A DNA stretch of 5,678 nucleotides, taken from the NCBI GenBank assembly GCA_030044325.1, contig JASHWA010000241.1, forward strand, positions 1 to 5,678. The letters run 5' to 3'. The position numbers were made by a program, and so were the translations under genes. The number at the start of each line of letters is the position of its first letter. Position 1 is the stretch's first letter. Below, piece after piece: positions 1 through 4,951 of the stretch. Under the pieces are notes generated by a model. It saw only the letters and a list, made by a program, of their open reading frames with translations. It did not search any database and was not told the DNA's origin. This DNA is from Bryobacteraceae bacterium. Its GTDB lineage: Bacteria; Acidobacteriota; Terriglobia; Bryobacterales; Bryobacteraceae.

Positions 1-24
1 ATAAGGAGGGGGTGAAACCCTTAT
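1..24 (-). terminator. Possible terminator hairpin at the end of the CDF gene, cut by window edge
   Basis: The outer arms ATAAGG (1-6) and CCTTAT (19-24) are perfectly complementary, and G8-C18 can add a pair after a bulged A7. The right arm covers the TAA stop codon of the minus-strand CDF gene (21-23). The position suits a terminator for that gene, but the stem is short and any U-tract would lie outside the window, so this is tentative. Confidence 0.25.
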
Positions 25-941
25 TGTAACTGAGCGCGGCGAACTTCCGTGCACGGCGCGTCGGCGAGCGCGCAGCGCGTGTGCTCGAACTGGATGGTGG
101 TGTGGTGAATGTGAAAACGGTCGCACAGCACCTGGTTGATGCTCCGCAGAATCGAATCGCTCGACGACGGCGGCATATCTTCGATCAGCACGTGGCAGCT
201 CAGCGCGTGCGCTTCCGTGCCGATGCTCCAGATGTGCAGGTCGTGCACGTCGATCACGCCTTGCACCGTGCCCACGTCGCGCAGAACGTCTGCAAGTTTC
301 AATCCCTTGGGCAACCCTTCGAGCAGAATGTTCAGCGCATCCTTGATAATTCCCCACGCCGACCACACGATCCCCAGCGCGATCAGCAGCGACAGCACCG
401 GGTCGATCTTCACCCAGCCCGTGAGCCGGATCGCGATCGCGCCGGCGATGATTCCGGCCGAGCTGGCCGCATCGCCCATCATGTGCATCCACGCAGCCCG
501 CAAATTGAGATCGTGTCCCTTGCCGATTCCGAACGCGATCCCCAGGTTCACCGCGAGCCCTACGCCGGCCACCACGATCATCGTCATTTCCGCCACCGGG
601 CGCGGGTCACGCAGCCGCACATAGCTCTCATAAATGAGAAATCCCGCGAGCGCCACCAGGATGATGGCGTTGACGAACGCCACCAGCACTCCCGCGCGCT
701 CGTATCCGTAGGTTTTGATGTGATCGGCCGGACGCGTCTCAAGATACACCCCGATCGCGGCGAGCAGCAGCGCGAACGCGTCGGTGAAGTTGTGCCCGGC
801 GTCGGACAAAAGCGCCAGGCTTCCCGCTCGGAATCCGGCAACCGCCTCGAAAATCACGAACGCCGCCGTCACCGCGAGCGAAACAAACAGCACGCGTCCC
901 TTCGCGGGCGCGTGAGCATGATGATGGTGATGGTGGCTCAC
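21..941 (-). CDS. Cation diffusion facilitator (CDF) metal exporter, CzcD/ZitB-like
   Basis: This 306-residue inner-membrane protein most likely exports Zn2+ (possibly Co2+, Cd2+ or Ni2+) from the cytoplasm by proton antiport, as known for the CDF family. The length is normal for the family. About six membrane segments are visible (roughly 17-37, 41-66, 83-104, 117-139, 150-173, 179-199), followed by a cytoplasmic domain (about 208-290) with the typical VHDLHIWSI stretch. The transport-site ligands are present: H50xxxD54 in TM2 and H153xxxD157 in TM5. The HD/HD set is typical of Zn-transporting members. The N-terminus carries six consecutive histidines plus H10, a likely metal-binding tail; another His cluster (FHIHHTT) lies near the C-terminus. 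The start is GTG, chosen because AGGA lies 8 bases upstream and the His tail directly follows. It sits 66 bases behind the PLP-enzyme gene on the same strand, so co-transcription is possible. The family is certain; the metal is inferred. Confidence 0.95.
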   Translation of the reverse strand: MSHHHHHHAHAPAKGRVLFVSLAVTAAFVIFEAVAGFRAGSLALLSDAGHNFTDAFALLLAAIGVYLETRPADHIKTYGYERAGVLVAFVNAIILVALAGFLIYESYVRLRDPRPVAEMTMIVVAGVGLAVNLGIAFGIGKGHDLNLRAAWMHMMGDAASSAGIIAGAIAIRLTGWVKIDPVLSLLIALGIVWSAWGIIKDALNILLEGLPKGLKLADVLRDVGTVQGVIDVHDLHIWSIGTEAHALSCHVLIEDMPPSSSDSILRSINQVLCDRFHIHHTTIQFEHTRCALADAPCTEVRRAQLQ

Positions 942-949
942 CGCTTTTA

Positions 950-955
950 TCCTAC
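950..955 (-). promoter_or_regulatory. Ribosome binding site supporting the GTG start of the CDF gene
   Basis: Read on the minus strand this is GTAGGA, with AGGA ending 8 bases before the GTG at 941-939. It is the main evidence for a GTG start, since no in-frame ATG is found close upstream or at the His-rich N-terminus. Confidence 0.65.
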
Positions 956-975
956 CAGCCCAGTCCGTGTGCGAG

Positions 976-995
976 CCGCGGCAGTCATGCCGCGG
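976..995. repeat. Perfect 8-bp inverted repeat between the PLP enzyme and CDF genes
   Basis: CCGCGGCA (976-983), loop GTCA, and TGCCGCGG (988-995) form a GC-rich stem-loop that begins 12 bases after the TGA of the PLP-enzyme gene and ends about 35 bases before the CDF start. No run of T follows it on either strand, so it is not a classical intrinsic terminator. It could be an mRNA-stabilising hairpin, a partial attenuator or a palindromic protein-binding site. Confidence 0.6.
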
Positions 996-1007
996 GCAGC
1001 CGCTCTC

Positions 1008-2138
1008 TCAATCCACAAGTTCCATCGCCCGCTCGATCTCCTCGAACTCGATATAAAAATGCGGCGAAAATCGCACCCATCCCGCCCGCGCCGCGGCCTG
1101 AACACGATGCTCCTTCAGCTTCTCCACCAGCGCCGCCGGATCCACCCCTTCTTTGCGAACGCTCACAATCCCCGCGCCCGTATCGGCCTTCCGCTCGACC
1201 GCGGTCTCGAAGCCCTTGGCACGCGCAATTTGATCGATCCGGTCGGCCAGCGCCTGCACCTTTGGCGCGATATTCTCGACGCCGATTTCGAGCAGAAATT
1301 CGATCGCCGCGCGCAGCCCGAAACATCCCGCCGTGTTCAGCGTCCCGCATTCGTAGCGCCCCGCATCGTCGCGTAGCGTCATGTCGCGATCGCCGTACTT
1401 GTCCGCGCCGGCGACGTTGAGCCATCCGAATTCGGCCGGATACACCTGCTCCTGGAGCCGCCGCGAGATGTACAGAATCGCGCAACCCTCCGGCCCGCAC
1501 ATCCATTTGTGGCCGTCGGCCGCGAGCGCGTCGATGTGCGCCGCCCGCACGTCCAGCGGAAACGCGCCCAGTCCCTGGATCGCATCGACAAAGAAAATCG
1601 CCCCGCAATCCCGGCAGATTTCGCCGATTTTTACAAGATTCGCGCGATATCCGCTCAGGTATTGCACGAAACTGACCGCCAGAAGCCGCGCATTTTTCGC
1701 CGCCTGGTGGATGCGGTCGAGCGGATCGGTCACCGACAGCCACTCGATCGCGGCGCCTTTCGACTCCAGGCGCTGCCACGGATACTGATTGGAGGGAAAT
1801 TCTTCTTTGAACGCGACAATCCGGTCGCCCGCCCGCCAGCCGATCCCGTTGGCGATGGTCGAAATGCCCTCCGAGGTGTTCTTCATCAGCGCGATTTCTT
1901 CCGGCTCGGAGTTCACCAGCCGCGCGGCCGCGCGCCGCAGGCCCGCGTACGCGTCGAGCCAGCGCTCGTAGTGCGCCGAACCGTGGTTGAGCGCGTCCTC
2001 CGCCAACCAGCGCATCGCCTCCGCGGCCGGACGCGACAACGGCGCAACCGCCGCATGATTGAGATAAATCAGATTTTCCGCCGCCGGAAAGCGCTCCCGG
2101 TACGGCGCGAGATTTTCGAAACCCATTCTTCTGAGCAT
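1008..2138 (-). CDS. Class-V-fold PLP-dependent enzyme (aminotransferase / desulfurase-like superfamily)
   Basis: A 376-residue cytoplasmic PLP enzyme of fold type I, aminotransferase class V. The N-terminal YLNHAAVAPL (about 25-34) is the typical start of the fold. VDAIQ gives the PLP-pyridine Asp (D185) and Q188; the Schiff-base lysine is K211 in DGHKW; E263-x-G-T266 matches the ExGT motif that contacts the cofactor phosphate; R356 in WVRFSPHFY probably binds the substrate carboxylate. The mobile-loop cysteine that cysteine desulfurases carry near the C-terminus is missing (no Cys after C272), so SufS/IscS activity is unlikely. Isopenicillin-N-epimerase-like, EgtE-like and kynureninase-like enzymes share this architecture; the substrate cannot be told from sequence. 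The start is uncertain: ATG at 2138 has no Shine-Dalgarno sequence, and ATG at 2126 (Met5) has AGAAG placed too close. The gene is divergent from the M48 protease and is followed on the same strand by the CDF gene. Confidence 0.92.
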   Translation of the reverse strand: MLRRMGFENLAPYRERFPAAENLIYLNHAAVAPLSRPAAEAMRWLAEDALNHGSAHYERWLDAYAGLRRAAARLVNSEPEEIALMKNTSEGISTIANGIGWRAGDRIVAFKEEFPSNQYPWQRLESKGAAIEWLSVTDPLDRIHQAAKNARLLAVSFVQYLSGYRANLVKIGEICRDCGAIFFVDAIQGLGAFPLDVRAAHIDALAADGHKWMCGPEGCAILYISRRLQEQVYPAEFGWLNVAGADKYGDRDMTLRDDAGRYECGTLNTAGCFGLRAAIEFLLEIGVENIAPKVQALADRIDQIARAKGFETAVERKADTGAGIVSVRKEGVDPAALVEKLKEHRVQAAARAGWVRFSPHFYIEFEEIERAMELVD

Positions 2139-2140
2139 AC

Positions 2141-2146
2141 GTTATA
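2141..2146 (-). promoter_or_regulatory. Possible -10 box (TATAAC) for the PLP-enzyme gene
   Basis: On the minus strand TATAAC ends two bases before the ATG at 2138. A transcript from it would start at or just inside that ATG, which would imply initiation at Met5 (2126) or a leaderless mRNA. No convincing -35 hexamer is visible, so this is weak. Confidence 0.2.
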
Positions 2147-2171
2147 CGAACATGCCGGCCGATTACCGGCG

Positions 2172-2184
2172 GGCGTCGTACGCC
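2172..2184. repeat. Small palindrome in the divergent intergenic region
   Basis: GGCGT-CGT-ACGCC is a perfect 5-bp inverted repeat with a 3-base centre, midway between the divergent PLP-enzyme and M48 genes. A looser GCCGG/CCGGC pair lies beside it (2154-2158 and 2166-2170). Either could be an operator, but in such GC-rich DNA short palindromes are also expected by chance. Confidence 0.25.
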
Positions 2185-2242
2185 GCCCCTCGTGCTCGAA
2201 CGCTCCCGACGCCCCCGGCTCGCGTCCGATTCGGCGAGAGTA

Positions 2243-2248
2243 TATAAT
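2243..2248 (+). promoter_or_regulatory. -10 box (TATAAT) of the M48 protease promoter
   Basis: A perfect TATAAT hexamer stands out in an otherwise GC-rich spacer and would place the transcript start near 2255, just ahead of the ribosome site at 2259-2263. There is no recognisable -35 hexamer 16-18 bases upstream, so the promoter may need an activator or be weak. The box overlaps an in-frame ATG at 2247-2249, which would therefore lie outside the transcript and argues for the start at 2271. Confidence 0.45.
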
Positions 2249-2258
2249 GTGGACTGAA

Positions 2259-2263
2259 AGGAG
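2259..2263 (+). promoter_or_regulatory. Ribosome binding site of the M48 protease gene
   Basis: AGGAG, preceded by AA, lies 7 bases before the ATG at 2271. This is an ideal Shine-Dalgarno arrangement and decides the start over the longer upstream reading frame. Confidence 0.8.
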
Positions 2264-2270
2264 TCGGTGT

Positions 2271-3287
2271 ATGCGGCGCCTTCTGGCTGTGACGACCATC
2301 GTGTCGTTGTTTTCGTTTTCGCTCTTTGCCGGCGACGACAAGGAAAAAGATCCCGATCAGATCGGCAACCGCGACGTCGGTAAGGGTCTCAACTGGTACT
2401 CGATGGACAAGGAGATCGCGCTGGGCAAGCAGCTTGCTCAGCAGGTCGAGCGGAACGCGAAAATCATCGACGACCCGGTCATCGCCGAGTACGTCAATCG
2501 CGTGGGCCAGAACCTGGTGCGCAACTCCGACGCCAAGGTGCCCTTCACCATTAAAGTCATCGACACCGAAGACGTGAACGCCTTCGCCCTGCCGGGCGGA
2601 TTCTTCTTCGTGAACTCCGGGCTGATCTTGAAAGCCGACACCGAAGCCGAGCTCGCCGGCGTGATGGCGCACGAAATCGCGCACGTCGCCTGCCGGCACG
2701 GAACGCGCCAGGCCACGCGCGGGCAGGTGATGCAGCTCGCCACCATTCCGCTGATCTTCATGGGGGGATGGGCGGGTTACGGCGCCTACCAGGCCGCCAG
2801 CGTGATGCTGCCCATCACCTTCCTGCAATTCTCCAAGGCGTTCGAGACCGAAGCCGATATGCTGGGCTTGCAGTACATGTACAAGACCGGCTACGATCCG
2901 GAAGCCTTCGTGGACTTTTTCGAAAAGATCGAGTCGCTTGAAAAGAAGAAGCCGGGCACCATCTCCAAGGTCTTTTCGACCCATCCTCCCACCGACGATC
3001 GCATCGTCACGTCGCAGAAAAACATCCAGGAATATCTCAAAGCCAAGCCGGAATACGTCGTCACCACGTCGGAATTCAACGACGTCAAGGCGCGCCTGGC
3101 CATGATGCACAACAAGAAGAAAATCGATCAGAAGGACGACGGCCGTCCCAAGCTGCGCCGGGCGCCGGGCTCCGGAACCGACGGCGGGTCGGGCTCGAGC
3201 GGCTCCGATGACGACCGGCCCACGCTGAAGCGCAATCCGAGCTCGGGCAGCTCGAGTTCCGGTTCGAGCGGCGGCAACAACAATTAA
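2271..3287 (+). CDS. Secreted M48-family zinc metalloprotease with low-complexity C-terminal tail
   Basis: A 338-residue exported zinc protease related to the BepA/LoiP/YcaL group, which degrades misfolded envelope proteins in Gram-negative bacteria; that role is inferred here. A signal peptide (residues 1-20, cleavage probably after FSLFA) is followed by an acidic stretch. It lacks a lipobox cysteine, so it is probably soluble periplasmic. The M48 domain spans about 45-260. It contains VNAFALPGGFFFVNSGLI (about 102-119), the zinc site HEIAH (H134, E135, H138), and FETEAD, where E194 is the likely third zinc ligand. THPPTDDR (237-244) is the usual conserved end of the domain. No TPR repeats follow, unlike BepA. 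Instead residues 289-338 form a Ser/Gly/Asp-rich tail with two copies of a DDxRPxLxRxPxSG motif. The start at ATG 2271 is supported by AGGAG 7 bases upstream. A strong terminator lies 24 bases after the stop. Confidence 0.95.
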   Translation: MRRLLAVTTIVSLFSFSLFAGDDKEKDPDQIGNRDVGKGLNWYSMDKEIALGKQLAQQVERNAKIIDDPVIAEYVNRVGQNLVRNSDAKVPFTIKVIDTEDVNAFALPGGFFFVNSGLILKADTEAELAGVMAHEIAHVACRHGTRQATRGQVMQLATIPLIFMGGWAGYGAYQAASVMLPITFLQFSKAFETEADMLGLQYMYKTGYDPEAFVDFFEKIESLEKKKPGTISKVFSTHPPTDDRIVTSQKNIQEYLKAKPEYVVTTSEFNDVKARLAMMHNKKKIDQKDDGRPKLRRAPGSGTDGGSGSSGSDDDRPTLKRNPSSGSSSSGSSGGNNN

Positions 3288-3301
3288 CCGTTCTCCCTTG
3301 G

Positions 3302-3310
3302 TGCTATAAA
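3302..3310 (+). promoter_or_regulatory. Possible extended -10 promoter (TGC-TATAAA) ahead of the His-rich gene
   Basis: TGCTATAAA fits the extended -10 pattern TGnTATAAT with one mismatch, and TTAACC (3284-3289) is a poor -35 match at a short 15-base spacing. Transcription would start near 3317, inside the left arm of the terminator, giving a leader of about 56 bases for the His-rich gene. This is seen by eye only. Confidence 0.25.
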
Positions 3311-3311
3311 G

Positions 3312-3346
3312 AAGGCCCGCGGAAGTGGAATCCGCGGGCTTTTTTT
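3312..3346 (+). terminator. Strong intrinsic terminator after the M48 protease gene
   Basis: GCCCGCGGA (3315-3323) pairs perfectly with TCCGCGGGC (3331-3339) around a 7-base loop, followed at once by seven T (3340-3346). The A-A-G ahead of the stem can also pair with the first T residues. This is a textbook Rho-independent terminator and separates the protease transcript from the genes to the right. Confidence 0.93.
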
Positions 3347-3358
3347 GTGCCCCCGCGG

Positions 3359-3364
3359 TATCCT
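3359..3364 (+). promoter_or_regulatory. Possible -10 box (TATCCT) for a leaderless His-rich mRNA
   Basis: TATCCT ends 8 bases before the ATG at 3373, so a transcript would start almost exactly at the start codon. That would explain the lack of a ribosome binding site. The -35 position falls in the terminator arm and does not match consensus, so confidence is low. Confidence 0.2.
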
Positions 3365-3372
3365 GACGCTAT

Positions 3373-3558
3373 ATGCAAGATAAACACGAACACACGCACA
3401 CCCACACTCACGACCACAAACACCGCCACGGCGACCTGGAACACAGCCATCCTCATGAGCACACCCACTCGCATGAACACGACCACGGCGCCGGTCATGA
3501 GCACGATCATGATCATGCCGGTCATGAGCATGAGCCGCACGATCACCCGCACCAATAG
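3373..3558 (+). CDS. Small histidine-rich protein, probable metal-binding/storage peptide
   Basis: A 61-residue protein with 25 histidines (41%), no cysteine and no signal peptide or membrane segment. Histidine alternates with E, D, T, S, K, R or P in two equal blocks of eight (residues 5-19 and 24-38), separated by GDLE, then shorter groups at 42-48, 51-53 and 56-60. Such runs bind Ni2+, Zn2+, Co2+ or Cu2+ in known proteins (Hpn of Helicobacter, the HypB N-terminus, loops of Zn transporters), so a cytoplasmic metal buffer or chaperone is the natural inference; no exact family is recognised. Both His codons are mixed throughout, which favours real coding over a simple DNA repeat. A stop codon at 3364-3366 makes ATG 3373 the only start, yet there is no Shine-Dalgarno sequence. 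It follows the M48 terminator by 26 bases and precedes the secreted protein gene by 47. Confidence 0.72.
   Translation: MQDKHEHTHTHTHDHKHRHGDLEHSHPHEHTHSHEHDHGAGHEHDHDHAGHEHEPHDHPHQ
3490..3530 (+). repeat. In-frame 14-base direct repeat inside the His-rich gene
   Basis: The 14-mer GCCGGTCATGAGCA occurs at 3490-3503 and again at 3517-3530, offset by 27 bases or exactly nine codons. It encodes the repeated AGHEH in the C-terminal third of the protein. Exact identity beyond the His codons points to a local duplication that lengthened the peptide. Confidence 0.85.
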
Positions 3559-3559
3559 C

Positions 3560-3577
3560 TTCGAGCGCACCCTCGAA
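3560..3577. repeat. Inverted repeat TTCGAG-N6-CTCGAA upstream of the secreted protein gene
   Basis: A perfect 6-bp inverted repeat directly after the His-rich stop codon, occupying the -35 side of the TATAAT box at 3584. The octamer TCGAGCGC starts in its left arm (3561-3568) and recurs at 3589-3596, so copies flank the -10 box. It could be an operator or a weak hairpin ending the His-rich message. Confidence 0.35.
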
Positions 3578-3579
3578 TA

Positions 3580-3596
3580 GCGCTATAATCGAGCGC
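3580..3596 (+). promoter_or_regulatory. Promoter -10 (TATAAT, 3584-3589) within a GCGCT/AGCGC palindrome
   Basis: A perfect TATAAT lies 16 bases before the ATG of the secreted protein gene and would give a leader of about 10 bases. The box is enclosed by the inverted arms GCGCT (3580-3584) and AGCGC (3592-3596), a plausible repressor site. The -35 region (TTCGAG at 3560, spacing 18) matches consensus poorly. Confidence 0.45.
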
Positions 3597-3605
3597 GGGA
3601 TTTCG

Positions 3606-4898
3606 ATGAAGTTCCAGGTGCTGATTCTGCTCGCCGCGGGAGCATTTGCGCAGGATATATCGTCCGAAGCGAAAACCGTCCTCGACCGCGCGCGCGCCAA
3701 CGTTCTCAACACCACCCGCCGCCTGCCCAAATACATGTGCCTGGAGACCATCGAGCGCACTTATCTGCGCCGCCGGCAGCCGCTTTTCCCCAAAGCCGGA
3801 TCGTGCCCCGTCTTCATCGGGAAGGAGAATCCCGACGCCCGCGTCACGGCGACGGATCGCGTGCGCCTGGACGTCGCCGTCGCCGAGGGAGGCGAGATCG
3901 ATTCCTGGCCCCAGGCTTCCAGCTTCGACACGCGCAACATCGACGAGATCGTCACCACCGGCCCCACCAGCACCGGAGCGTTCGGGATCAACCTGATGCA
4001 GGTTTTCGAAAATCAAGGCACGAAATTCCGGCTGAACGGCGTCGAAACTTCGAACGGGCGCCGCATTTTTGTCTTCGAATACAGCGTTCCGCTTGAAACC
4101 AGCCACTACATGGTCAAGAGGATGAGCGGTTCCCGCGTCAAAATCGCCTATAGCGGGGATTTCACCGTGGTCGCCGATACCGCCGAGCTCACCCGCCTCA
4201 CCATCGAAACCGGCCTGCTCCCCTCCAATGCCGGAATGTGCCGCGCGCTGACGATCAATACCTACCATCACGTGAAAGTCGGGGACGGCGAATTTCTGAT
4301 TCCCCTTCAGAGCGTCCTGCGCACCGCCCGCGACGATGGATCCGCCACCGAAAGCGTGACCACGTTTTCGGGCTGCCACGAGTACGGCGCCGAATCGACC
4401 ATCCGCTTCGATTCCGACGATTCCTCCGAACCTGGGAGCGCCGCGAGCGCCGATGCGAAGCCTCCCGGACCGCTGCCGTGGGGCGCCGATGTCACCATTA
4501 AGCTCGAAACGCCGGTCGATAGCGATACCGCCGCGGCAGGCGATCTCGTCTGGGCCCGCACCGCCGCGCCCATCCGCAAGCCGAAATCGAAGGCCATCCT
4601 GGTCCCCGCCGGCACGCGCATCCGCGGCCGCATCATGGAAGTCACGCATTATCTCGAAAGCGACCGCGGCTTCGACATCGCCATGGTTTTCGATCGTTAC
4701 CAACTGGGAGGCATGACGGTCCCCTTCGCGGCGATTCTGAAGCCGGGAAAAACCCGGCTGGCCGGATCGGAAGTGGTGTTGCAGGCAATCGAGGGCGGCG
4801 GCAAGCTCACCATCCACACCAAGGCCGCGAAAACCGTTGTGCCGCAGGGGTTTGAGTCGAAATGGATGGTGGCGACCCCGCCCAAAACAAGAAGCTGA
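3606..4898 (+). CDS. Secreted protein of unknown function, acidobacterial type
   Basis: A 430-residue protein whose function I do not recognise. A short signal peptide is clear (residues 1-15, cleavage probably AFA|QD), so it should reach the periplasm or outer surface. The N-terminal half contains LPKYMCLETIER (40-51), a pattern I associate with secreted proteins of Acidobacteria. There are only four cysteines (C45, C67, C212, C257), which could form two disulfides. A Ser/Ala/Pro-rich linker (about 269-293) leads to a C-terminal domain (about 294-410) with alternating hydrophobic residues and VPAGTRIRGRI (about 337-347), suggesting a beta-barrel fold like that of TrbI/VirB10-type domains; this is a resemblance, not an assignment. 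No catalytic motif is visible. ATG 3606 is chosen for the signal peptide; the ribosome site is weak (GGGA 5 bases upstream). The next gene starts 53 bases downstream with no terminator between. Confidence 0.88.
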   Translation: MKFQVLILLAAGAFAQDISSEAKTVLDRARANVLNTTRRLPKYMCLETIERTYLRRRQPLFPKAGSCPVFIGKENPDARVTATDRVRLDVAVAEGGEIDSWPQASSFDTRNIDEIVTTGPTSTGAFGINLMQVFENQGTKFRLNGVETSNGRRIFVFEYSVPLETSHYMVKRMSGSRVKIAYSGDFTVVADTAELTRLTIETGLLPSNAGMCRALTINTYHHVKVGDGEFLIPLQSVLRTARDDGSATESVTTFSGCHEYGAESTIRFDSDDSSEPGSAASADAKPPGPLPWGADVTIKLETPVDSDTAAAGDLVWARTAAPIRKPKSKAILVPAGTRIRGRIMEVTHYLESDRGFDIAMVFDRYQLGGMTVPFAAILKPGKTRLAGSEVVLQAIEGGGKLTIHTKAAKTVVPQGFESKWMVATPPKTRS

Positions 4899-4951
4899 GA
4901 AAAATTCCCCGCTGATCGCACCATTTACCAGGGCGAGGTGCGCCCGACGCG

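Noticed and set aside
81..1376. Long plus-strand open frame of 431 codons opposite the CDF and PLP-enzyme genes
   Set aside because: Its product is full of R, H, Q and D with no domain, and both opposite-strand genes have clear family motifs. It is an antisense shadow in GC-rich DNA.
1509..2270. Upstream extension of the M48 protease frame
   Set aside because: It runs antisense through the PLP-enzyme gene and would bury the signal peptide. The AGGAG before ATG 2271 fixes the start.
2163..3110. Minus-strand open frame of 315 codons opposite the M48 gene
   Set aside because: No recognisable motif, while the plus strand encodes a complete zinc protease.
3373..3558. CRISPR-like or simple DNA repeat array in the His-rich region
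   Set aside because: There are no regular repeat-spacer units; the pattern follows codons and the two His codons are mixed irregularly.
3304..3570. Minus-strand 88-codon frame, very hydrophobic (Val/Met rich), opposite the His-rich gene
   Set aside because: It looks like a membrane peptide, but antisense of CAC/CAT codons reads GTG/ATG, which gives Val and Met automatically. No good ribosome site is seen.
4741..4759. Perfect hairpin AGCCGGG-AAAAA-CCCGGCT
   Set aside because: It lies inside the secreted protein coding region (KPGKTRLAG), has no T-run after it, and probably arises from codon use.
3543..4817. Minus-strand open frame of 424 codons opposite the secreted protein gene
   Set aside because: Gly/Asp/Ala-rich composition without domains; the plus-strand frame has a signal peptide and coherent folding pattern.
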